Part shown: piece by piece, positions 1-5,027 of the stretch | Layout: every line of letters begins with the position of its first letter | How positions within the stretch are numbered: position 1 is the stretch's first letter | NCBI GenBank assembly: GCA_020850375.1 | Contig: JADZET010000218.1 | Span: 1-5,613 of the forward strand | Source: Phycisphaeraceae bacterium | GTDB lineage: Bacteria; Planctomycetota; Phycisphaerae; Phycisphaerales; Phycisphaeraceae | Direction of reading: 5' to 3' | DNA: 5,613 nucleotides | Program-made: the position numbers and the translations under genes | Notes under the pieces: generated by a model | What the model was told of the DNA's origin: nothing | The model's database searches: none | Seen by the model: only the letters and a program-made list of their open reading frames with translations

Positions 1-370
1 CCCCATCAAAGCACAGCGGCAGGTCATACTGGCTGATCTGATAATTCTTCGGCAGGTCCGGGTAGTAGTAGCTCTTGCGATCCCACTTCGTGAACTTCGC
101 GATCTTGCACCCCAGCGCCAGCCCCACGCGCATCGAGTACTCCACCGCCCGCCGATTGATCACCGGCAAGGTCCCCGGCATTCCCACCACCACCGCATCG
201 CACAGCGAGTTAGGCGTAGCCTCAAAGTAATCCCGATGCGCCACATTCGGCGCGCTGGTGAACATCTTCGACCGCGTCGCCAGCTCGACATGCACCTCGA
301 GCCCCACCATCAACTGCGCCGTCATCCCCGCCGGCAGATCCAACGTCATCGTCAGCCCATCAGCCGCCAT
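1..370 (-). CDS. gatB: Aspartyl/glutamyl-tRNA(Asn/Gln) amidotransferase subunit B, N-terminal part (cut by left window edge)
   Basis: GatB is the subunit of the cytoplasmic GatCAB complex that binds and activates misacylated Glu-tRNA(Gln) or Asp-tRNA(Asn), so that ammonia released by GatA can convert the amino acid to Gln or Asn. Only the first 123 codons are inside the window; family members are usually about 475-500 residues. Recognition rests on family blocks seen in order: VGLEVHVEL (22-30) followed by SKMF, then PNSLCDAV (53-60), MPGTLPVINRRAVEY (64-78), and RKSYYYPDLPKNYQISQY (98-115), the most characteristic block. I chose the ATG at 370 because an AAGGGA ribosome-binding site sits six bases upstream; an in-frame ATG at 376 would directly abut that site. 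No gatA or gatC is visible nearby. The upstream gap holds a palindromic repeat and a possible 13-codon leader frame. Identification is near certain; the start is probable. Confidence 0.96.
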   Translation of the reverse strand, partial: MAADGLTMTLDLPAGMTAQLMVGLEVHVELATRSKMFTSAPNVAHRDYFEATPNSLCDAVVVGMPGTLPVINRRAVEYSMRVGLALGCKIAKFTKWDRKSYYYPDLPKNYQISQYDLPLCFDG

Positions 371-376
371 AACCAT

Positions 377-382
377 TCCCTT
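377..382 (-). promoter_or_regulatory. Ribosome binding site deciding the gatB start
   Basis: The minus strand reads AAGGGA here. It is separated by ATGGTT (six bases) from the ATG at 370 and by nothing from the ATG at 376, so it supports the 370 start. Its first base overlaps the TGA of a possible 13-codon leader frame (382-423), which would allow translational coupling if that frame is used. Confidence 0.5.
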
Positions 383-428
383 CAATTCAAATGCCCACCC
401 ATCGCCCCGATTGTACCCCTCATCTCCC

Positions 429-457
429 TCCTAAGCCCAGGCATGGCATACCTGGGT
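429..457. repeat. Palindromic intergenic repeat, copy A (GNAT-gatB gap)
   Basis: The core palindrome is at 436-456, with arms CCCAGGCAT and ATACCTGGG around a GGC centre. The arms have one mismatch, which on the minus-strand transcript is a G-U wobble, so a 9-bp stem with a 3-base loop is still possible there. Including the flanks TCCTAAG on the left and T on the right, this 29-base unit matches copy C (2391-2419) at 28 of 29 positions. It lies 17 bases after the GNAT stop codon. No T tract follows on the minus strand (the next bases are CTTAGGAGGGAG), so it is not a standard intrinsic terminator. The transcript just after the stem carries AGGAGG, a strong ribosome-binding-like sequence. Confidence 0.85.
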
Positions 458-473
458 TCTTCTTCCCGTTCCC

Positions 474-1292
474 TCACCCCTCCCGCTCATACACCACAAA
501 CTCCCTGACCCTCTCAAACCCCACCCTCTGGTAGAGCCGTCCCGCCGGGCACCCCGCCGGCGTCTGCAGGATCACCTGCTCGAACTGCGCCCGCTGGCAG
601 TAGTCCATCACATGTCCCAGCATCGTCCCCCCCACCCCTCGCCCCCGGAAGTCCCGCATCGTGTGCACGCTCGCCACCACCCCCACCGGCCCCAGGCTCA
701 TCACCCCCGCCACCCCCACGCTCCGTCCCTCCACCCTCCCCAGAAACACCTCCAGCCGCGGCTCATCGAGCCGATCGATCATCGTCGCCACGAATCCCTC
801 GACATCCTCCCCCGTCTCGTGCGGCCCCTGCGCCCCCATGTCCCGGAACACCTCGCCCAGCGCCCCATACGCCGCCCGCGCCGGCAAGATCTGCACATCC
901 TTCCGCACACTTTCCACCCCCCGGTAATGCCGAAGCTGATACAACCACCGCCCCCCCTCCCGATACCCCGCCTCCCGCGCCGCCGCGCTCACTTCCGGGG
1001 ACCAATCCGCCTCCGCCGACGAAAGCTCCCAGCACCTCAATCCCCGCCGCTCAAACGCCCCATCAATCTCCCCGATCAGCTTCCGGGCATCTTGGTTCTC
1101 TCCGAGTGTGATCGCGCTCGCCCGATTGCACACCCGCACCCCCCCCCGCTTCGGATTGAACCACACCACCGCCCCCTCGATCGTCTCGCTCTCCGCCCAA
1201 GTCGCGTTCGAGATCTCTTCCGAGCGCTTAACCACCCGCACGCCCTCGAGCGTGTCAAACACTCCCAATCCCCGAATCTGCGGCAATTCCAT
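474..1292 (-). CDS. GNAT-family N-acetyltransferase with an extra N-terminal half, substrate unknown
   Basis: A 272-residue cytoplasmic protein. The C-terminal half (about 132-272) is a GNAT fold. The acetyl-CoA pyrophosphate-binding motif A is SVHTMRDFRGRGVGGTM (208-224), with R216-G-R-G-V-G221 as the Q/RxxGxG/A core, and the closing block GRLYQRVGFERVREFVVYER (251-270) is typical of the family. The N-terminal half (about 15-125) contains AAAREAGYREGGRWLYQLRHY (103-123), which resembles the end of another GNAT unit but lacks a recognisable CoA motif. I infer a tandem GNAT with a degenerate first unit. The length, well above the usual 150-180 for a single-domain GNAT, agrees. The ATG at 1292 is supported by GAGG at 1299-1302 with a six-base spacer. 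A nine-G tract (minus strand, 1139-1147) lies in frame at residues 49-52. The gene sits between the broken aldolase gene (37-base gap) and gatB. The substrate cannot be told from sequence. Confidence 0.87.
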   Translation of the reverse strand: MELPQIRGLGVFDTLEGVRVVKRSEEISNATWAESETIEGAVVWFNPKRGGVRVCNRASAITLGENQDARKLIGEIDGAFERRGLRCWELSSAEADWSPEVSAAAREAGYREGGRWLYQLRHYRGVESVRKDVQILPARAAYGALGEVFRDMGAQGPHETGEDVEGFVATMIDRLDEPRLEVFLGRVEGRSVGVAGVMSLGPVGVVASVHTMRDFRGRGVGGTMLGHVMDYCQRAQFEQVILQTPAGCPAGRLYQRVGFERVREFVVYEREG

Positions 1293-1309
1293 GTCTTCCC
1301 TCTGCCAAG

Positions 1310-1340
1310 CCCAGGCATCTTCCGGGGGGCTATGCCTGGG
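1310..1340. repeat. Palindromic intergenic repeat, copy B (ltaE-GNAT junction), larger loop
   Basis: Perfect 9-bp arms, CCCAGGCAT (1310-1318) and ATGCCTGGG (1332-1340), enclose a 13-base centre, CTTCCGGGGGGCT, in place of the 3-base centre of the other copies. The left flank is CCAAG rather than CTAAG. The copy overlaps the end of the aldolase gene: on the minus strand the last codons ACC CAG GCA TAG (Thr, Gln, Ala, stop) are largely made of repeat sequence. Its other end lies 6 bases from the start of the purine-rich ribosome-binding region of the GNAT gene, so a hairpin in the transcript would be close to that site. No T tract follows it. Confidence 0.8.
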
Positions 1341-1548
1341 TGCCTTTCACATCTTCCACCAACCCCTCCACATCCTCTTCCCGCGTGTCCCACGCCGTCA
1401 TGAGTCGATACCCCCCGCTCCCGATGAAATCATAGAACCGCCACCCCTTCGCCCGCACCCTCTCCGCTCTTTCTTTCGCCATCCGCACGAACACCGCGTT
1501 CGCCTGCACCGGATACAAAATCTCCACCCCCGTCACCGAGCGCAGCCC
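1330..1548 (-). pseudogene. ltaE: L-threonine aldolase, C-terminal fragment out of frame with the main part
   Basis: This frame supplies the missing end of the threonine aldolase encoded upstream. It has no sensible start of its own; the nearest in-frame ATG (1677) lies over the main gene and would give a meaningless glycine-rich leader. From 1548 it reads GLRSVTGVEILYPVQANAVF and continues through about 50 further residues to a TAG at 1330-1332. The block VEILYPVQANAVFV is the expected C-terminal small-domain start of the fold-type I aldolase and beta-eliminating lyase family. Joining residues 1-272 of the main frame to this part gives about 343 residues, the usual length for a low-specificity threonine aldolase. 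Restoring one G in the minus-strand GGG at 1546-1548 would make ...RLEAG-LRSVTG... continuous. The final codons and the stop lie in palindromic repeat copy B. Confidence 0.75.
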
Positions 1549-2360
1549 GCCTCCAGCCGCTTCGCCATCGCATTCGCCCGCTGCGCATTCCTCAAATACG
1601 CCCCGCTCTCGAGCACCCCCACCCAAGGCGCTGACAGGAACCGCATCTTCGACGCCAACTGTCCCGCCTGCTTGCACCGATACTCAAACTCCCGCGCCAG
1701 CTCCAGGTCAAAAAACACCACCGCCTCCCCCACGCTCAGCCCGTTCTTCGTCCCCCCCAGGCTCATCACGTCCACCCCCGCCTTCCACGTCATCTGGGCC
1801 GCCGAGCACCCCACGCTCGCCAGCGCGTTGGCGAACCGCGCCCCATCCATGTGCACCCGCAGCCCGCAGCGCTCCGCCGTCTCCCCGATCGCCCCCAATT
1901 CCTCCACGCTGTACACCGTCCCGCACTCCGTCGCCTGCGTCACGCTCACCGCCCGCGACTTGGGAAAGTGCAGATCGTCCCGCTTGCGCGCCATCGCCTC
2001 GATCGCCCCCGGCAGCATCTTCCCGTTCTCCCCCGCGATCAGCAGCAGCTTCGTCCCATTCGAGAAAAACTCCGGCCCCCCGCACTCATCCATCTCCACG
2101 TGCGCCAGCTCGTGGCACAGGATGCTGTGGTACGACTGACACAGCGACGCCAGCGCCAGCGAGTTCGCCGACGTCCCGTTGAACACAAAGAACACCTCGC
2201 ACCGCGTCTCGAAGAATTCCCGCAACAGATCCGCCGCCCGCGCCGTGTACTCGTCCTCCCCATACGGCAGCGCATGCCCCCCGTTCGCCCGCTCGAGCGC
2301 CCCCCACGCCTCCGGGCAGATCCCCGCGTAATTGTCACTCGCAAACTGCCGCCCATTCAT
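1533..2360 (-). CDS. ltaE: Low-specificity L-threonine aldolase (PLP-dependent), truncated by a frameshift
   Basis: Threonine aldolase cleaves L-threonine or allo-threonine to glycine and acetaldehyde in the cytoplasm, using pyridoxal phosphate. The 275-residue frame covers the N-terminal region and the whole large domain. ASDNYAGICPEA (7-18) is the substrate-side N-terminus. FNGTSAN (60-66) is the PLP-phosphate loop, H87 in ELAHVEMDE is the ring-stacking histidine position, D172 in HMDGAR pairs with the pyridine nitrogen, and K205 in SLGGTKNG is the Schiff-base lysine. The frame then reads RLEAGCAR and stops at TGA (1533-1535), while the true continuation lies in another frame. So this is an indel, either a real mutation or a sequence error. 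The ATG at 2360 follows GAGGAG with an eight-base spacer. All catalytic residues named are in this part, but loss of the C-terminal domain would probably abolish folding. The family assignment is firm; whether the gene is functional is open. Confidence 0.9.
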   Translation of the reverse strand: MNGRQFASDNYAGICPEAWGALERANGGHALPYGEDEYTARAADLLREFFETRCEVFFVFNGTSANSLALASLCQSYHSILCHELAHVEMDECGGPEFFSNGTKLLLIAGENGKMLPGAIEAMARKRDDLHFPKSRAVSVTQATECGTVYSVEELGAIGETAERCGLRVHMDGARFANALASVGCSAAQMTWKAGVDVMSLGGTKNGLSVGEAVVFFDLELAREFEYRCKQAGQLASKMRFLSAPWVGVLESGAYLRNAQRANAMAKRLEAGCAR

Positions 2361-2390
2361 CCCTAACGCTCCTCATCCCCAACCCGCACG

Positions 2391-2419
2391 TCCTAAGCCC
2401 AGGCATGGCATGCCTGGGT
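2391..2419. repeat. Palindromic intergenic repeat, copy C (queC-ltaE gap)
   Basis: A perfect palindrome at 2398-2418: arms CCCAGGCAT and ATGCCTGGG around a GGC centre (9-bp stem, 3-base loop). With flanks TCCTAAG and T it is 28/29 identical to copy A at 429-457 and in the same orientation. It begins 16 bases after the queC stop codon and about 37 bases before the ltaE start, and has no T tract on the transcribed strand. Position and spacing after the upstream stop codon are nearly the same as for copy A. Confidence 0.88.
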
Positions 2420-2434
2420 CTCTTCTGTCTCTTC

Positions 2435-3151
2435 TCACTTCCCCAGCACCGGATCCCTCATCCCCAACTCCTCAAACGCCCGCTTCCTCAGCAAGCACGC
2501 ATCGCATCGCCCGCAAGCCTTCCCCCCGCGCCGCGGGTCATAACAGCTATGCGTCAGCGAATAATCCACCCCCAGTTCCAGCCCCCTCCGGATGATCCGC
2601 GGCTTGGGCCAATGAATCAACGGCGTATGGACCCTCACCTCCCGGCCCTCCACCGCCGCCTTCGTCGCCAGGTTCGCCACCCGCTCAAACGCCGCCACGA
2701 ACTCCGGCCGGCAGTCCGGATACCCCGAGTAGTCCACCGCATTGACGCCGATAAACAAATCCCCCGCCCCGATCACCTCCGCCACCGCCAGCCCATACGA
2801 AAGAAAAATCGTGTTCCGCGCCGGCACGTACGTCACCGGGATCCCCCCCCGATCCATCTCCTTCGCGCTGCGCCCCTTGGGCACAGCGATGTCGCTCGTC
2901 AGCGCCGACCCCCCGATCCCCCGCATGTCCACCCTCACCACCCGATGCGACGCCGCTCCCAGCGCCTTGGCCACGCGCCTCGCCGCACGCAGCTCCACCC
3001 CATGCCTCTGCCCATAGTCAAAGCTCACCGCATGGCACGCGAACCCCTCTGCCCGCGCCATCGCCAGCACCGTCGCGCTGTCCAGCCCCCCCGACAGCAG
3101 CACCACCGCCGCCCTTCCCACCTCCCCCGCCGCTCGTTTACGCACGCCCAT
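2435..3151 (-). CDS. queC: 7-cyano-7-deazaguanine (preQ0) synthase QueC
   Basis: QueC is a cytoplasmic ATP-dependent enzyme that converts 7-carboxy-7-deazaguanine and ammonia to preQ0, the precursor of queuosine in tRNA and of other 7-deazaguanines. Residues are counted from the ATG at 3160, giving 241 in all. The PP-loop ATP-binding motif is SGGLDS (23-28), FDYGQRH (47-53) and [13 protein letters not shown] (111-123) are QueC blocks, and [17 protein letters not shown] (138-154) is the substrate-binding stretch. The zinc site is complete: C206, C216, C219 and C222 in HSCYDP...[15 protein letters not shown] chose the ATG at 3151 because GAGG lies nine bases upstream of it, while it abuts the ATG at 3160. 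Either start overlaps the end of the RDD gene (by 14 or 23 bases), which suggests translational coupling. No queD, queE, queF or tgt is in the window. An eight-G tract lies in frame (2843-2850). Identification is firm. Confidence 0.97.
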   Translation of the reverse strand: MGVRKRAAGEVGRAAVVLLSGGLDSATVLAMARAEGFACHAVSFDYGQRHGVELRAARRVAKALGAASHRVVRVDMRGIGGSALTSDIAVPKGRSAKEMDRGGIPVTYVPARNTIFLSYGLAVAEVIGAGDLFIGVNAVDYSGYPDCRPEFVAAFERVANLATKAAVEGREVRVHTPLIHWPKPRIIRRGLELGVDYSLTHSCYDPRRGGKACGRCDACLLRKRAFEELGMRDPVLGK

Positions 3152-4910
3152 CCGCGTCATCCTCTTCTTTCGCCCCCGTGTGCTCCTCGCCCCCCTCGCC
3201 CTCGCCTTCCTTCCCCTCCTGAATCACCACCGTCTTGCCCGCCAAATCCCCCAGCCTCTGCCGCAGCGGGCTGATCACCATCAGCACCAGCAGCGGCGGC
3301 AGCAGCAGGTCCAGCACCTTCAGCCCCCCCCGCGTCGCCACCTGCCACCACGCCGGCCGGCTCCCGTCCGCCTCCACCACCCGCAGACCCAGCATCCACT
3401 TCCCCAACGACCTGCCCCAGATCATCTCCCCCACCATCGTGTGCACGATGAACAGCCCCATCGCGATCCCCCCCGGCGCCATGCTCGACCAGCTCGTCCC
3501 CCGACCAGGCCACTCCGACACCAGCGCCGCCAGGTCCCAACGCTCAAACGCCACCATCCCCGCCACCAGGCACGGCGCCAGGTCCACCAAACCCGCCAGC
3601 AACCGTGTCGTGTACTCCGCCAGCACCAACCCCGCCCCCAGCTCCGCCGCCTGCTGGTCCCGACCCAGCAGCATGAACGCCAACACCGTCATCACCACCG
3701 CCAGCCCCACCATCACCACCACACCCGGGCTACGCCCAAACGGCTGCGCCTCGACCTCCACCAGCCGCGCCGCCGGGATCGTCACCCGACCCCGCAGGTC
3801 CATCCCCGTCCAGTACAACGCCTCCTCCCGACCCCCGCTGACCAGCACCGCCTGACCCCCGAACGGCGCCAGCCCCCACGTCGCCGCCGAAGGCGACTCC
3901 GCGTTCTCCATCCGACCGATCGACAACAAGTTCCCCCCACGCACCACCCAAAGGTCCACGTCCAAACCCGTCGCCTCCGACGTCACCCGCCGCCCCACCA
4001 TCAACTGACCCTCGACCGCCAACGCCCGCAACTGCCACGCCTCCGCCACCGGATGCTCGCTCACCATCCACCCCTCCCGCCCCGCCTCATGACGATACGA
4101 CCGCACCATCTCCCCCTTCGCTCCCCCCACCTCCGCCGACAGCAGCGTCGGCCAATCGTCTCCCGCCTCGAGCATCACCATCCACGCCCGCGCCCGAGCG
4201 CTCCACCCGCGCGGCAGCTCCGCCTTCCGCCAACCGCCCGCACCCAGACGCAGCAGACGATCCTCCCGCAACCGGCCCCCCGACTCCTCGTCTTGCTCGT
4301 GCTCATCCGCCGCCGCCGTCGTCGGCCGAGTCGTCGCCCCCGCTCCGCCCGAACGCTGCGTCGCCGCCACCGGCATCTTCAGCACCGGATCAAACCGCCA
4401 CGCATCCTCCACCCCCCTCCCGCCTTCCCCGTCGATCTCCGCCAGAACCCCCGGATCATCCACACGCACCAACGCCCAAGGCCCCCTCTCGTTCGCCACC
4501 AACGACCTCAGCGACACTCCCTCCGGCAGCGGCGGCCCCACGAACCGCTCATACCCCACCTGACCGTTCGCACCCTCGCCCACCCTCACCCCCATCACCG
4601 CCCGGTTCGTGAACACCAGCCACACCCGACCCCCCCCCGACGCCGCACCACCAGGCAGCAGATTCCCGTTGAGCACTCCCGCCGACCGAACCCGATTCCC
4701 CCCATCCTCCAGACCACGGTGCAGCACCCGCACCGACGACCCGTCCGCCTGCTCCACCACGATCCACAGATCACGCTCATCCCCCGCCAGACGAAACACC
4801 TGCCCCCACGCCGGCCCTCCACCCATCACCACCGCCAACACACACCCCACGACCCACCACCGGGCCGTCCGCCACGCCTCACCCCACGCTGATAAATCCT
4901 TCTGCCGCAC
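3138..4910 (-). CDS. Secreted/membrane RDD-domain protein with large extracytoplasmic N-terminal region
   Basis: A 590-residue protein of unknown role. It starts at a GTG with GAGG two bases upstream. Residues 1-16 are a mildly charged n-region, about 18-32 is a hydrophobic core ([15 protein letters not shown]), and A-W-G36 before Q37 is a plausible signal-peptidase site. Residues 37-390 look extracytoplasmic, with short beta-type segments such as VWLVF, LWVVRGG and AVLVSGG that recall a propeller, though I cannot assign a repeat number. They include a disordered linker (184-212). A membrane segment (395-416) follows, then the RDD domain: TRLLAGLVD (435-443, with R436 and D443), a membrane segment near 478-498, [19 protein letters not shown] (499-517), a hydrophobic stretch near 530-549, and [13 protein letters not shown] (551-563). 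The tail (565-590) is acidic and glycine-rich. RDD domains are linked to small-molecule or ion transport in some proteins, but no transport role can be inferred here. queC begins inside its last codons. Confidence 0.85.
   Translation of the reverse strand: MRQKDLSAWGEAWRTARWWVVGCVLAVVMGGGPAWGQVFRLAGDERDLWIVVEQADGSSVRVLHRGLEDGGNRVRSAGVLNGNLLPGGAASGGGRVWLVFTNRAVMGVRVGEGANGQVGYERFVGPPLPEGVSLRSLVANERGPWALVRVDDPGVLAEIDGEGGRGVEDAWRFDPVLKMPVAATQRSGGAGATTRPTTAAADEHEQDEESGGRLREDRLLRLGAGGWRKAELPRGWSARARAWMVMLEAGDDWPTLLSAEVGGAKGEMVRSYRHEAGREGWMVSEHPVAEAWQLRALAVEGQLMVGRRVTSEATGLDVDLWVVRGGNLLSIGRMENAESPSAATWGLAPFGGQAVLVSGGREEALYWTGMDLRGRVTIPAARLVEVEAQPFGRSPGVVVMVGLAVVMTVLAFMLLGRDQQAAELGAGLVLAEYTTRLLAGLVDLAPCLVAGMVAFERWDLAALVSEWPGRGTSWSSMAPGGIAMGLFIVHTMVGEMIWGRSLGKWMLGLRVVEADGSRPAWWQVATRGGLKVLDLLLPPLLVLMVISPLRQRLGDLAGKTVVIQEGKEGEGEGGEEHTGAKEEDDADGRA
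3161..3164 (-). promoter_or_regulatory. Ribosome binding site inside the RDD gene end, for queC
   Basis: The minus strand reads AAGAAGAGG with GAGG at 3161-3164, nine bases from the ATG at 3151 and zero bases from the ATG at 3160. The spacing favours 3151 as the queC start. The site lies in the acidic tail codons of the upstream gene, so ribosomes finishing that gene would pass over it. Confidence 0.45.
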
Positions 4911-5027
4911 TGCCTCGCAACATTACCCGATCCCCCAACCTTATTCACCCCGCCTCGCCACGCCGCCCCCCCCGTTTAGCGGCGGATCGACGATCCGCGT
5001 GCTCTCCCGTCTTGCTACCATTTTCCC
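4911..5027. promoter_or_regulatory. Divergent intergenic region between the RDD gene and cdsA
   Basis: The 117 bases between two divergent starts must hold the promoter of cdsA and probably that of the minus-strand gene group. I see no convincing -35/-10 pair. On the plus strand TACCAT (5016-5021) is a weak -10-like hexamer. It lies so close to the cdsA ATG that it would imply a transcript with almost no leader, and no ribosome-binding site precedes cdsA (the bases are TTTTCCC). The region also contains an eight-C tract (4966-4973) and a perfect palindrome (4982-4998). Confidence 0.4.
4982..4998. repeat. Perfect 17-base palindrome upstream of cdsA
   Basis: GCGGATCGACGATCCGC has 8-base arms around a single A, or a 7-bp stem with a GAC loop. 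It is preceded by TTTAGCG, similar in placement to the CTAAG in front of the CCCAGGCAT palindromes. It could be an operator for divergent control, or a member of a second small repeat family; one copy in the window cannot decide. Confidence 0.6.

Noticed and set aside
436..456. Repeat copy A as a rho-independent terminator for the GNAT gene
   Set aside because: The stem is plausible, but no T tract follows on either strand, and the same element occurs in the other two gaps of the gene group, so a repeat explains it better.
1330..1677. The 115-codon frame as an independent small gene
   Set aside because: Its first 42 residues are a glycine-rich misreading of the aldolase gene; only the part from about 1548 resembles protein, and it is the aldolase C-terminus.
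612..2139. Plus-strand open frames of 263 and 343 codons across the GNAT and aldolase genes
   Set aside because: Pro/His/Arg-rich or Ser/Pro-rich translations without family motifs, opposite genes with clear catalytic motifs; they persist because stop codons are rare at this GC content.
429..2419. The three palindromes as a CRISPR array
   Set aside because: The copies are about 0.9-1.1 kb apart with whole genes between them; there are no regular spacers and no cas genes.
2405..3274. Plus-strand open frame of 289 codons opposite queC
   Set aside because: Arg/His/Pro-rich shadow of queC, whose PP-loop and four zinc cysteines are intact on the minus strand.
3180..4892. Very long plus-strand open frame (570 codons) antisense to the RDD gene
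   Set aside because: Its product is almost only His, Pro, Arg and Gln with no domain-like pattern. It is what G-ending codons on the other strand give when read backwards, and the minus-strand frame has a signal peptide and RDD blocks.
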